Made by a program: the position numbers and the translations under genes. Shown piece by piece: positions 1-12,390 of a stretch of 64,000 bases of DNA. The notes below the pieces were generated by a model. The model saw only the letters and a program-made list of their open reading frames with translations, ran no database searches and was not told the origin of the DNA. Each line of letters opens with the position of its first letter. Positions within the stretch are counted from its first letter, which is position 1. Source of the stretch: Histoplasma ohiense (lineage: Eukaryota > Ascomycota > Eurotiomycetes > Onygenales > Ajellomycetaceae); assembly GCA_017607445.1 (NCBI GenBank), contig JAEVHH010000002.1, forward strand, positions 3,525,501 to 3,589,500, read 5' to 3'.

Positions 1-459
1 GATGACAGTTCAAGCACTTCAACTAAAAGATGCTGTGAATCATTGAGTTCAGAATTCTGAGCAAGAGAAGATTTGTGCTCTGAAACTTTCTGATACAGAG
101 TGAACACAGTTAAAATATGTTGTTGAACTGTTGTTTATCTTTTACAAAACAACAAAGACTGTGTCTATTATAGTAACATCAATGATGCAAGCTTCTTGAT
201 GAATATACAACAGTTTATTTACTCATTTGAAAACTCAGATGATTTGTGTACAAGAAGAGCAATTCTGAAATAGAGTTATTTCTGCAGCAATTGAAAGAGC
301 TTGAGACAAACTTGCAGAGTATTATGTGAGAATCAATCAACCATTTGCTGATTACTATGCTGTTGCTGCTGTACTTGATCCCTCTCATCGAATCAATGCA
401 TATACTCCCAGAGATTGGACGGCGGAAGAACTAGACTGGCCGTGTGACCATGCATGGGA
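1..459 (+). pseudogene. hAT-type transposase C-terminal remnant
   Basis: From about 305 the + strand reads an open stretch containing LAEYYVRINQPFADYYA, then AAVLDPSHR and later W..EELDW. This is the layout of the C-terminal dimerisation side of fungal hAT transposases (YY..., then a VLDP block, then a tryptophan-containing block). The upstream part (1-304) has stops in every frame, including a TGA at 302-304 that probably came from CGA. The left end lies outside the window, so the element is partial and certainly inactive. The superfamily call rests on remembered motif layout only, not on a search. Confidence 0.5.
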
Positions 460-739
460 CTGGGACTAAATATTTCTCCAGTCCCATTATCAAATTTCTT
501 AGTCCTGGTCTCATATAGTGTTTATTAAATTAGTCACTTTACACTGTTTATATTATAAATCTAGTCCCAGGTCATGTTCTTCTTATAAATTACTGATTCT
601 GGTCCCATTTGGTCCCATTGTTAAAGGACCATGATTTACCCTATATAGATGATATAATGCTATGAGCGTTACCAAAAATCATTACCTATCAAAAGAAGTT
701 TAGTGTATTTATGCTCTAGTTCTATTTTGAACTAGTAAT
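460..739. other. Non-coding flank with repeated GTCCCA / AGTCACTTTACAC words
   Basis: No open frame. The words GTCCCAGGTCATGTTCT, TAGTCACTTTACACT and GGTCCCATT occur here and again at about 1,550-1,690, on the other side of the minisatellite. Short words repeated near an end are usual in hAT subterminal regions, so this may be the 3' end of the element whose transposase tail lies at 1-459. That assignment is inference. Confidence 0.35.
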
Positions 740-1480
740 GATGGTGATAGATAGATTCGCCGCGGTAGATAGGTTGGCAGCGATAGATTAGCAGCGATAG
801 ATTAGCAGCGATAGATTAGCAGTGATAGATTAGCAGCAATAGATTAGCAGTGATAGATAGATTGGCAGCAGCAATAGATTAGCAGCAATAGATAGATTGG
901 CAGTGGTAGATAAATTGGCAGCGATAGATAGATTCGCCGCGGTAGATAGGTTGGCAGCGATAGATTAGCAGCGATAGATTAGCAGCAATAGATTGGCAGT
1001 GGTAGATAAATTGGCAGCGATAGATAGATTCGCCGCGGTAGATAGGTTGGCAGCGATAGATTAGCAGCGATAGATTGGCAGCGGCGATAGATTAGCAGCG
1101 ATAGATAGATTAGCTGCGATAGATAGGTTGGCAGCGGCGATAGCTTAGCAGCGAGGGATAGCTTAGCAGCGAGGGATAGCTTAGCAGCGAGGGATAGCTT
1201 AGCAGCAATAGATTAGCAGCGATAGATTAGCAGCAATAGATAGATTGACAGCAGTGATAGATTAGCAGTGATAGATAGATTGGCAGTGGTAGATAAATCG
1301 GCAGCGATAGATAGGTTGGCAGCGATAGATAGGTTGGCAGCGATAGATTAGCAGCGATAGATAGCTTAGTAGTGAGGGATAGCTTAGCAGCAAGGGATAG
1401 CTTAGCAGCGAGGGATAGCTTGCAGCAATAGATAGGTTGGCAGCGGTAAATTGGTTGACAGCACTAGATAGGGGTGATAT
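740..1480. repeat. Composite minisatellite of GATAGATTAGCAGC-type units
   Basis: About 740 bp of head-to-tail units built from GATAGATTAGCAGC, GATAGATTGGCAGC and GAGGGATAGCTTAGCAGC variants. A longer higher-order unit beginning GATTCGCCGCGGTAGATAGG recurs at about 755, 932 and 1,027. The array keeps many CpG sites (GCAGCGATAG), unlike the CpG-depleted transposon DNA on both sides. Short open frames across it are by-products of the repeat. Confidence 0.9.
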
Positions 1481-1814
1481 CTCCACCAATCATATCATCA
1501 GATTGATATCTAAGATATGTATTATATAATCATCAGAATGGGACCAAACCTCAGTCAAAATCATAATCAGTCCCAGGTCATGTTCTTATTTTTGATAGTC
1601 AGTCACTTTACATGAAATATCAAGATTTATTAGTCCCATTTCACTCATGTTCTAATAATTCTAGTCACTTTACACTCCCATTCTGATCCTGGTCCCACTG
1701 AAAATCATGCCAAGAAATGGACTGGAATCAAATCAAATCAAATCAAACATGAAATTCATGGTCCCACTGATCAGTCTAGTTATCAGTTCTTACACTCAAA
1801 TGTGTTGTTTACAG
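1481..1814. other. Non-coding flank between minisatellite and first gypsy element
   Basis: AT-rich, no open frame. It shares the GTCCCAGGTCATGTTCT and AGTCACTTTACA words with 460-739, and a short AATCA tandem (about 1,730-1,745). Similarity to the internal region of the gypsy element begins near AGATCTGAGTG at about 1,815. No 5' LTR can be found here, so the element is truncated at this junction. Confidence 0.45.
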
Positions 1815-4800
1815 ATCTGAGTGTCTAGTTGTTACAAGAGATTTCTTATGAGTCTGAGTGCTCTTATTATTAGTTATATAGACTGTCATGTCTAAATGTC
1901 TGAAACACAATCAACTGTGTTCTACAAGGTCTGAGTGTCTACAAACTGTAATGCTGTGAATAGCATTCATAAAGAAGCTTGATTAAGCTTAGTGCTGCAA
2001 TACTGCAAATAGTGTCTGTGAGAGAACTGAGTATCTACAAGTATTTCTTTGTCTTTTTATTATTTTATTACATGTTCTTAGATATTGAAATGAACTACAA
2101 ACAATTCTATGAACATTCATTATATCTGAATATGACAGACAACAACTTAGATCTATAAAGTATTCTTCAGCAGCAAGTGTTACAGATGACTGAATTGCAA
2201 CAATGATTTGCTGAAATGAGCACTTTCATATTCACTGTTTCTTCTACATCCACATCTTATGAAAAGCTTTCAAGAGAGAAATTTTCAATTCTCAACAAAT
2301 ACAAAGAAGATCTAGTACTTTATCTCATATGAAAGTCAAAAGCAAACATCAAATTGAACATCAATGAACAGACAATAGACTCACTATTCAATCAAGTGTG
2401 ATATATTTATAGCAGATTGAATGATGACATGTTAGTGAAATTTCAACTCTGAATGAGTCATTGTCAGAACAATCAATATATATCAGAGCTAGTTTTCTGA
2501 CAACTCAACTCTCTTTTTCTCAATTCTACACTTCAAGTCAAGATATTGAACTGGCTTAATCAGATTCATCAGATGAATATTATGTTGACAATTTATCTTT
2601 CTGAATTCAATTGCAAACTTCTAGAAGCAGATAGACAAGACTGAGACAATGCTGTCAAAATCAATATATTGTTTAAAAATGTGAATTTTCAGTTGCATAA
2701 CTGAAGTATAGAGTGTCTGAAGTTCTCAATATACAGCAAATTCTGTGCTGATCTTCATCTGTTGAACAACAATCTGTCTCAGTTCTGTGTGCTTCAAAAT
2801 CAGAGAGAATTTCACTGAATAAATATGTATATCTCAAACTGCTCTGCAGTGCTCTCTGTCTTCAAATCAGAATCAATAGACTGAGTTTCATACATAAATG
2901 TAAGTTGTCTGAGAGTTCTCAATGTCTCAGAGAAGAATATCATTGACTGAATTGTCAGAGAAGTCTGCATACACTGCAACAAGTCAGAGCACTTCACAAA
3001 TCAATGTCTGAATGCAATTACTTCAAGTAAATCTCTCACACATATGAACACTGTGTCATCTGTGAACAGGCAAGAACAGAGAAAAGACAAGCTCTCACTC
3101 TAAAATATAGATAAGAGCTCAAGAAGCAGAAAGTTAGCTGAAGATTCAAGCAGAAGATATAAACAGATACAATCATAGTCTCTGTTATTGTAAATAATCT
3201 AATCAATATATGAGCAATGATAGACAGTAGTTTCCTTCATTACACTCTTATAGACATTCAGCTGATTGAGAAGCATAAGCTTCAGTGTATTCTCTTTTTC
3301 AAACTGTGTAAACTCAGTGAATTTGATGACCTCAGAGAATCCATCTTCTACAACATGATAAGATTTAATGTTGACATAGAAGAACATAAGAAAAAGAATA
3401 TATATATATATAAAATACAAAATCTTGAGTATGATCTAATGCTCAGTCTATCATGACTCACAGAATTTGAAACCTTATTAGATGCATACAATCACTGTCT
3501 TATTTTCTCAGAAGATGACTGTGTTTATAAAAAAGATGTCAATAGAACCACTGATCTCATTCAGATATCAGTGAAAGTGTACAAACTACTAATCTGTCAA
3601 ATGCATGAGAAGAAGAATGTCCAAGTGTTCACTGCTAGTATAGCAGATATCAAAAAGACATTAGAGAAATTAGAACTCAAAAATCTCAAGAAACTGTGCA
3701 AAGAATTATCTGAATTATACAAAGATTTCACAGATATATTCAATGAAAAAGAAGCTGAAAAGCTTCCCTCTCACTGAGAACACAGTATAGATTATACAAT
3801 TGAACTCATCAAGAAAGATGATAAGAATTCACAATCACTCTGAGATTCTCTCTACAGCATATCACACAACAAGCTTCTCATTCTACAAAAAACACTCAAC
3901 AGATTACTAGACAAAGACTTCATTCATATTAACAACTCATCTGCTGCAGCATTTGTACTGTTTGTGAAGAAATCAGAAGAAGGCTTACAATTCTGCATCA
4001 ACTATCAAAAACTCAACAAAATTATACAGAAGAACTGATATCTTCTTTCACTCATCAATGAAATATTCAAACAGATAGAAAAAGCAAAATGATTTACAAA
4101 ATTTGACATCTCTGCAGTCTTCTACAAGATAAGAATTAATGAAGATGATGAATGACTAACTGTCTTTTGTATATATTACAGATTATACAAATGAACAGTG
4201 ACTCTCTTTGAATTAGCAAACACTCTGAGCACATTTCAGAAATACATTAACTGAGCTCTATAAGATCTGCTTGACAAGATTATCTCAGTATACATGAATA
4301 ATATTCTGATCTTCACTGATGAATTGTTCACTGAGCACTGCAAGTATATACAACAAATGCTTGATCATCTACAAAAAACTGAACTGTAAATGAACATTGA
4401 CAAATGCAACTTTGAGACTAAGTCTACAATCTATCTAGAATTCATCATTGAAACTGAAAAAGATGTACACATGAATTCTAAGAAGATGAAAGCAATTCTC
4501 AACTGAGAGATATCAGTCTCAATAAAAGAGACTAGAAGCTTTCTAGAATTCATCAACTTCTATCAAAGATTCATCAAAGACTTCTCTGATATCATACAAT
4601 CACTGATGAATCTGATCTGAAAAAACACTGTATTTCAATGAACTGATGAAGTGGATGCAGCATTCAAAAAGCTGAAATGTATGTTTACAAACACTTCAAT
4701 GCTGCAATCATTCAATTTGAATAAGCATATGATTCTCAAAACAGACATCTCAGATTATGTAGTAGATGAAGCACTGATGCAATATAATAACAAAGATGTT

Positions 4801-7257
4801 CTACAATTTTATATCTTCATTTTGAAAAAGATGTCATCTGCTGAATGCAACTACAAGATCTATAACAAGAAGCTTCTAGTGATCATACAATGTCTCAAAG
4901 AATAAAAGTTCAAACTTATGAGCATTGAAAAGTTTGAGATTGTTACTGATCATAAGAACTTAGAGTACTTCATAATCACTCATAAACTCACTGAAAAACA
5001 TATGCATTGATCATTGTTTCTTAGCTGTTTTTCATTCACAATTCATTATTGATCTGAAGTAGAGAACATTCTTGTGGATGCTCTGTCTCATCAAGAACAA
5101 GATATATCATCTGATGATTTGAACAACAGATGAAAACACTGAGAGTATTGATTAATCAACTCTGCAATTATAGAAAGTTCTACACAATCAGATGAACTCT
5201 GTGTACATATCAATCAGTTCCAAGCTCAAGAACTCTCATTCAAAGAACAATGAAGACTAGCAGCAGAAGCAGATGAATTCTGACAACAAGTTATCAAAGT
5301 CATACAAAGCAAAACACTCTGATTTCTCACAGATGTATACTCAAGAACAGATATCTCAGCATGTTTGATCAACAATGACAACTGCTTATGCTTTCAAGAT
5401 AGATGATGAGTCCTCAATTCAGAATCTCTATGAATATGAATCATGCAAAAAATTCATGACTCACTGATGACTGAGCATTTAGAATATAAAATCATATACA
5501 ACATCATCATCTGAGAATTCTACTGATCAGATATATCAAAAAACATACATCAGTTCATACACAACTGTGATTGCTGTGACTCAGTGATAATATAATATAA
5601 ATATTAAAAAGAGATACTGAAGTCTCTATCTGTTCTTAATCAAACTTGATGTGATATAGCTATTGATTTTGCAGTTTTCTTATTCAAGAGCAGAGGTTCT
5701 ACAAATATTCTAATCATTGTTGACTGATTCAGCAAGAATGTAATACTACAACTCTGTGATAAGATGAATGCTGAAGTAGTTGCAGACATCTTTGTCAGAA
5801 GTCTGTTCTATCATATACACAGTCTATCTTCATTCATTGTGTCAGATAGAGACAGTCAATTTGTCAGTGCACTCTGAGTCTGTGTATATCAATTGCTAAG
5901 AATTGAACAAAAGTTATCAACAGCATATCATTCAGAGACTGATGAAGCTACTGAGAGAATGATACAAACAGTAAAAAACATCCTCTGTAAGTTCTACAAT
6001 TATATACAAGACAACTGAAGCAATCTGCTGCTGCACACTGAGATTGTGATTAACAGTCAAGATTCCACTACAACAGATGTAAGCTCATTCTTTTTTCTAC
6101 ACAGATACAACTTAGAGATTCTGAACTTCTCTGAGACTCTTCAAGAAACTGCATACATCCACAGCCTCATACAGATGACAGAGAATATCATGAGCAAACT
6201 GAAGAAAGCTTACAAATGAACAGAAGCTTCAATGATCAGTATTTAACAAAATTACAAGAATCAAATGAACATCAGAAGAAGTTCTGCAATTCAATATCAT
6301 ATAGAAAACAAAGTCTGACTGAATCTCAAGAATATAAGAATAAATCACCCCTCACATATATTAGATTACTGCCATGCCAAATATACAGTGAAGAAAGTGT
6401 TAGACACACATGATTATCAACTCAACACTCTGTCTGACATTCATGATATCTTTCATACAAACCTGCTCCAACCCACAGCTGAGGATTCATTCCTCTCACA
6501 GAGAATCTTTGATTGACAGTCATCTGTCATTGTAGAAGAAGACAACAAACTCAAGTGGAAGATTGAAGCAATCTTTGATAATAGAATCAATCACCACTGC
6601 TGCAAATACCTCATTAAATGAATAGAATACAATCATTCAATCTGAGAACCCACATTCATCTTGAAAAACATCACTGTTCTCAACATTTACAAGTCCTCAC
6701 TCACCTCAGTAGAGGGGGATAATGTGACAGATTAGTATTTATTAGTAATTAACTTACACAATCAACTCCTCTTCTGCATTCACTCATTTCTGATTATTGT
6801 AATTTTATATAACTCTTGATGTTCTTCTACTCTGTGCTCTGCACTTGTATAGTCTCTAATGATTCTTCTGTGTAGCTTTTAACATTCTCTTACTTCATGC
6901 TCTGCACTTGTGTAGTCTCTAATGATTCTTTTATATAGCTCTCAATGATTCTCTTCTCTCACACTCTGCACTTATGTAGTTTCTAATGATTCTTCTGTGT
7001 AGCTCTCAATGATTCTCTCATTTTATACTTCACACTCATATAGTTTCTAACAATTCTTCTGTATAGCTCTTAATGTTCTTTCACTCCACACTTCACTGTG
7101 GAGTGGCTTCTGATATTCTTCCACTCTGAATTTCCCTCTATAAGAACCCTTTTTATATAATCTTTTCTTCTGATTTCTTTTCTCTTTCTTTTCTTAATCA
7201 ATTTGTAATCTGTAATTAGGATAGTATCAAATCGTTAATCGAAGTACGCTCATTACA
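1815..7257 (+). mobile_element. 5'-truncated Ty3/gypsy retrotransposon, copy 1
   Basis: Same family as the complete element at 10,167. It lacks the 5' LTR but keeps gag remnants (about 2,092-2,340), protease/RT, RNase H, integrase, and a 3' LTR at 6,723-7,257 preceded by a polypurine tract (AGAGGGGGATAA, ending 6,722). RT-like blocks are readable between about 3,830 and 4,500 and include KFDISAVFYKIRI and YMNNILIF; the catalytic YxDD motif has become MNN. RNase H-type blocks (KTDISDYV, ECNYKIYNKKLL) follow at about 4,700-4,900. Integrase blocks (a CDCC zinc-finger remnant, VSDRDSQFVS) lie at about 5,560-6,000, and a chromodomain-like YLIK*IEYNH block at about 6,610. The frame is interrupted mainly by TGA, largely where tryptophan or arginine is expected. 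By eye there is no CG dinucleotide between about 1,820 and 7,200. Confidence 0.85.
6723..7257 (+). repeat. 3' LTR of gypsy copy 1 (535 bp)
   Basis: Begins TGTGACAGATTAG and ends GTACGCTCATTACA (TG...CA termini). It aligns along its length with the LTRs at 10,167-10,700 and 15,639-16,172. It contains a subrepeated motif with TAGTCTCTAA.GATTCTTC recurring three to four times, which all copies share. The next base (7,258) begins the remnant of a different retroelement, so copy 1 appears to have inserted into older transposon DNA. Confidence 0.9.
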
Positions 7258-8810
7258 CTAATCAGCTTCTAGACTTCATTAAAGAATTACAGAAGAGAGA
7301 CATCTTTACTGTAATTTAAAGTCAAAAAATTGAGAATAGTGCAGAGTCTGAAACTTTTAGAGAAGTTTCTGATATCTCTGAAAATTCTTCAATCATCTGA
7401 CAAGTAGATGAAGATTGTGGACTTCTACATTGCAATCATGCTATCTACATTCCCTCTAACAAAGCAATCATTCAGAAGTTATTATGAATACATTATGATG
7501 ATCTCTGAGTAGATTACTTTGATATTGCCAGAATTTTAGAGCTTCTACATCACAAATATTACTAGAATACACTCTGAAAAGACATTAAAACATACATCAG
7601 AGAGTGTGATATCTGTCAGCATATTAAAGCTAAGAGACATAAACCATACAGACAACTTATCAAAATCCCCATGTCTACTAGACTGTTCAGTTCTCTTGCT
7701 ATAGATTTCATCATTGAATTATCATCAGTAATTCAAAAGAGAATCATCTATGATAGTATTTTGATCATACTGAACTGCTATACTAAACTAGCTAAGTACT
7801 TTTCTTATATGACTTCAATTACTGCTTCTGATTTTGCAGAGTTGTTTATAGATGCTATTCTAAGCAATTACAGTTCACCTTCATCTATCATATCTGATAG
7901 AAATAAGTTGTTTATCAGTCACTACTGATCAACATTCTGTTATTATTTACAAGTTAAGTGCAATCTGAGTACAGCATTCCACCCTCAAACTGATGAGCAA
8001 ACAGAACATCAGAATCAAATATTAGAGAACTATTTACAAGCATACTTGAACTATCATCAGAATAACTGAGTGAATCTACTTCTGCAGACACAATTCATCT
8101 ACAATTCTGTTTCTCAAGCATCTATTGATATGTCATTATTTTGAGCACTACTAGATTACAATTCTGTTTCACTGAAAGAGGTAATTGATAAAGAATCTGA
8201 ATCTGTAATCTCTATCAATCTTGAGCTCTTAGCTACAGCAAGGGTGAAGAAATTACAAGAAATACAAAGCAATCTTCAAGTCAAAATCTGAAAATCCTTT
8301 GAAAAGCAAGTGGAATACTATAACAGAAGATATCAAGAGAAATTCTTTATCATTGAAGATCAAATTCTTTTAACTTTCATGAATATAACAACTTCTAGAT
8401 CTTGCTGCAAGCTTGAAGATAAATGATTTGAACTGTTTACAATTCTGAACATCATTAGATTATAAGTATATTGATTAGATCTTTCAAGAATCTTTGAATC
8501 TATACATTCTGTCTTTCATATTACCTTGTTGAAATTCTATCATCAGAGATCAGATGAAGAATCTAAGAAACCTTCTGACATTCTACTCAAAAACAGAACA
8601 GAGTATTTTGTTGAAGTCATTTTGAATAAATGATTACACTGTAATAAAAAGCAATATCTTATCAAGTGGGAAGAATATTCTAATACTAAGAACACTTGAA
8701 AACTCTCTAATAATCTTTTGAATTTCTGTAATCTTCTCAAAGAATATGAGAAGGTAAATTGAAATTGATTTCTTGTTAAGAAGAAGTGTTTCAGAACACA
8801 ATATTAATAG
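7258..8810 (+). mobile_element. Chromovirus (Ty3/gypsy) pol 3' remnant: integrase and chromodomain
   Basis: One reading frame broken almost only by TGA runs from about 7,290 to 8,770. It shows the zinc-binding integrase region (LLHHKYY, then CDICQHIKAKRH), the catalytic core with AIDFIIELS (first D) and SSIISDRNKLFIS (second D), FHPQTDEQTEHQNQ, and a C-terminal chromodomain-like segment with YLIKWEEYSNTKNT. This is the Tf1/MAGGY-type chromovirus architecture. The usual HPQTDGQTERxNQ motif carries G-to-E and R-to-H changes, both explained by G-to-A transitions. RT, gag and LTRs are not visible, and the sequence differs from the two gypsy copies beside it, so it is a separate, older family. Confidence 0.8.
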
Positions 8811-9289
8811 TTCTTCTATTTTTTTCTATAAAGATTTTGAAGTTTCTATTTATTTATACTTCTGCTTTGAACTGTGAAAATTCTTGAAGCTTAGTGACAC
8901 TCTTCTTCTTTTTATTCTACAAGATTTTAGAAGTTTAATGAGGCTATGATATGATTTTGAACTCTGATCAGAAAAAAAAAGCAAAGAATCAAGATATTAT
9001 TCTGAGTATTATACTTTTAATGAAAAAACTATCTAAAAAATATTCAAAGAATTCTTCAGAACACTGTCTATAATTTATTCTTCTTCTATAATATTAAATT
9101 CTCTTTCAATTTTCTCAATTCTTTCTACCAACTACAATCTGTTAGTGATTATCTAGTGAAATTCCTTTGATTATACATACTGTATAAAATGTCATCTTCA
9201 AGCATTCAATATTCTGAGTCATCTTCCTCATTCACATAATCATTTTTTCCATTTTTTTGTTCATTTCCTTCTGAGTGGTTTCAATCCGC
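8811..9289. other. AT-rich stretch without recognisable coding signal
   Basis: Follows the chromodomain remnant. It is A/T-rich, has no frame open beyond chance and no match to the LTR family. It is probably 3' DNA of the older element. Confidence 0.4.
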
Positions 9290-9970
9290 TGCAGAATTGC
9301 AAGAACTTCAGAGGCAGAGAATGAATTCAGTACAATTACAAAAGCAGCAGCAGAGAAAGCAGAAGAAATAGCAAGAGTTGATGCAGCAACAGATTTCCTC
9401 TTAGTAGAGATTCTATCAGCAGCAACACAGATCTTTCAGCACTGTGAAGCACTGAGAATGTCTCTATCAATTTTATTATATTCAAATAAGTAATACACAC
9501 TGAGTTTCTTCATAAATTGCTTCTGCATCACTAGCAATTCAGAGTATTTTCCCAGATTCTTCTGAAATAACATCTCTAATGTCATAGTCTGATCTTTGAA
9601 ACATGCAGAAATCTATTTCAGTATTAATCTTATTATCAAATCTTTGATATTACTTTGATAAATTTATAGAGTCACAATGAGATCTATTGTTGTGACATCT
9701 CTTGCAGTTTTTAAATGCAATCTCTCATATGCAGAGAGACATATCTTCTATTGCTTTGAGACAGTGAACACAGCTTCTCAGCTTCAGACTGTGAGTATAT
9801 CACTTCTCTTTCAATTGTTCATTGATTTCTTCACACAGTTTCATGAATACATTCTCTGTAAGAATTTTTTCCATCACAGAATCAGCTGTGACATTCTTTT
9901 CAGTGACAAAATTCTGAATTTGCTGATTAACTGAAGTAAATAACATAATTTCTGATTCTATTCAAAGCAA
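9290..9970 (-). pseudogene. Decayed minus-strand ORF with CxxC motifs
   Basis: On the - strand one frame read from about 9,950 down is interrupted almost only by TGA. It contains QQIQNFVTEKNVTAD, then two paired-cysteine blocks (SCVHCLKAIEDMSLC and CKRCHNN). Stops confined to TGA and the absence of CpG match the mutational state of the gypsy copies, so this was probably coding once. The cysteine spacing suggests a small zinc-binding or knuckle-like segment. I do not recognise the family. A short + strand ORF over the same DNA (9,275-9,493) is less convincing. Confidence 0.3.
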
Positions 9971-10166
9971 GTTAGCAATCTCTTACTGAAAATAGAAACA
10001 AAGCAACACAATATTTACTGACTGAGAATTTCTCTGAAAAATATGATTAAAAAACTGTTTTTACTGTTAACAAATGTTTCTATATCAATAATTCATCAGT
10101 TCTTTAGTGATTACTTACATTCTTCTTTGAAATATTGATAGCAGAGATGGGGGAAGAAATCTCTTG

Positions 10167-10700
10167 TGTGACGGGTTAGCATCTGTTAGTAATTATCTTA
10201 CACAATCAACTCCTCTTCTGCACCCGCTTGTTTCTGGCTGTTGTGACCTTGTGTAACCCTCAATGTTCTTCCACTCCATGCTCCGTGCTCATGTAGTTTC
10301 TAATAATTCTTTCATATAGCTCTTAACATTCATCTGCTCTATACTCTGTGCTTGTGTAGTCTCTAACAATTCTTCTGTGTAGCTTCTAACATTCTTCTGC
10401 TCTGTGTTTCATATTTATGTAGTCTCTAACAATTCTTCTGTGTAGCTCTCAATGATTTCTCTGTCTCACACTCTGTGCTTGTGTAGTTTCTAACAATTCT
10501 TATGTGTATCTCTTAATGTTCTTCTGCTCCACACTTCACTGTGAAGCAGCTTCTGATATTCTTCCACTCTGAACTTTTCTCTATAAAAACTCTCTTTGTA
10601 TGATCTTTTCTTCTGATTTCTTTTCTCTTTCCTTTCTTAATCAATTTGTAATCTGTAATTAGAATAGTATCAAATCATTAATCAAAGTACACTCATTACA
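10167..10700 (+). repeat. 5' LTR of gypsy copy 2
   Basis: 534 bp, begins TGTGACGGGTTAGC and ends ACACTCATTACA. Across the first 130 bp every difference from the 3' LTR is a transition. Sites where one LTR has CA and the other TG imply an ancestral CG (for example CTCAATG against CTTGATG). This LTR is clearly less mutated than its partner. Confidence 0.95.
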
Positions 10701-11005
10701 TTACAAATTGATTTTTCTGTATTTAAGATCTGAGTGCCTCATTATTAGTTCTTACAAGAGATTCCTTGTGAATCTGAGTGCCTCTATTATTAGTTATATA
10801 GGCCATCATGTCTAAGCATCTGAGACACAATCAATCATATTCTACAAGGCCCGAGTGTCTACAAACTGTAATACTGCAAATAGTGTTCACAAAGAAGCTT
10901 GATCAAGCTTAGCACTGCAACACTGCAAATAATGTCTGTGAGAGAATCAAATGTCTACAAGTATTTCTTTTCTTTTATTATTATTATATATTCTTAGATA
11001 TTGAA

Positions 11006-11248
11006 ATGAACTACAAGCAATTCTACAAACACTCACTGCATTCAAACACAGCAGATGATAACTTAGATCTACAAAGCATTCTTCAGCAGCAGATGCTACA
11101 GATGACTGAATTGCAACAACAATTTGCTGAGATGAGCACTCTCACATTCATCATTTCTTCTACATTCATATCTCATAAAAAGCTCTCAAGAGAGAAGCTC
11201 TCAATTCTCAACAAATATAAGAGAGATCTAGCACTCTATCTCATATGA
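11006..11248 (+). pseudogene. gag N-terminal remnant of gypsy copy 2
   Basis: An ATG-initiated frame of 80 codons about 305 bp downstream of the 5' LTR, beginning MNYKQFYKHSLHS. It includes a glutamine-rich amphipathic stretch (LQQQMLQMTELQQQFAEMS) and ends at a TGA. Copy 1 carries the same ATG at about 2,092 but has a stop 22 codons in. Position, start codon and coiled-coil character fit the N-terminus of Gag. Beyond 11,248 the frame continues only through stops. Confidence 0.6.
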
Positions 11249-12390
11249 AAGTCAAAAGCAAACATCAAATTAAACATCAACAGACAAGCAATAGACTCAC
11301 TATTCAATCAAATGTGGTATATTTATAGCAAATTGAATGATGATGTGTTAGCAAAATTTCAACTCTGAATGAGTTATTATCAGAACAATCAGTATATATC
11401 AGAGCTAGTCTTTCAACAACTCAATTCCCTCTTCCTCAATTCTATACTTCGAGTCAAGATGTTGAACTGGCTTAATCAGACTTATTAGATAAATGTTATG
11501 TTGATAACTTATCTTTCTGAATTTGATCACAAACTTCTAGAAGCAGATGAGCAAGACTGAGATGATGCTATCAAAATCAATATATTGTTCAAGAACTTAA
11601 ACTTTCAGTTGCATAATTGAAGTATAGAGTATTCAAAGCTCTCAATATACAGCAAATTCTGTACTGATCCTCATCTATTGAACAATGATCTGTCTCAGTT
11701 CTGCACACTTCAAAATCACAGAGAATTCTGCTGAATAAATATATACATCTCAAACTGCTCTACAGCATCCCCCATCTCTGAATCAGAATCAATGAATTGA
11801 ATTTCACATGTGAACACAAGTTGTCTGAGAATCTTCAACATCTCAGAGAAGAATATCACTGACTGAATTGTCAGAGAAGTCTGCATACACTGTGACAAGT
11901 CAGAGCACTTTGTAAATCAATGTTCAAATGTGATCACTCTGAGTAAATCTCTCACATATGTGAACACTGTGTTGTCTGTGAACAGATAAGAACAGAGAAA
12001 AGACAAGCTCTTGCTCTAAAACATAGATGAAAGCTCAAGAAGCAGAAAGCTAGCTGAAGATTCAAATAGAAGATACAAACAGATACAATCATAATCTCTG
12101 TCATTGTAAATAGTCTAATCAACATATAAACAATGATAGACAGTGATTTTCTTCATTACACTCTTATAGACACTCAGCTGATTGAGAAGCATAAGCTTCA
12201 GCATATTCTCTTTTTCAAGCTGCATAAACTCAGTAAATTTGATGGCTTCAGAGGATCCACCTTCTACAACATGGTAAGATTTAATGTCAATATAGAAGAA
12301 TATGAGAAAAAGAATGTATATATATATAAAATACAAGATCTTGAGTACAATCTAATACTCAGTCTATTATAGCTCACAGAATTTGAAACC

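Noticed and set aside
740..1480. Possible CRISPR-like array
   Set aside because: Units are head-to-tail variants with no unique spacers; the context is eukaryotic. It is a minisatellite.
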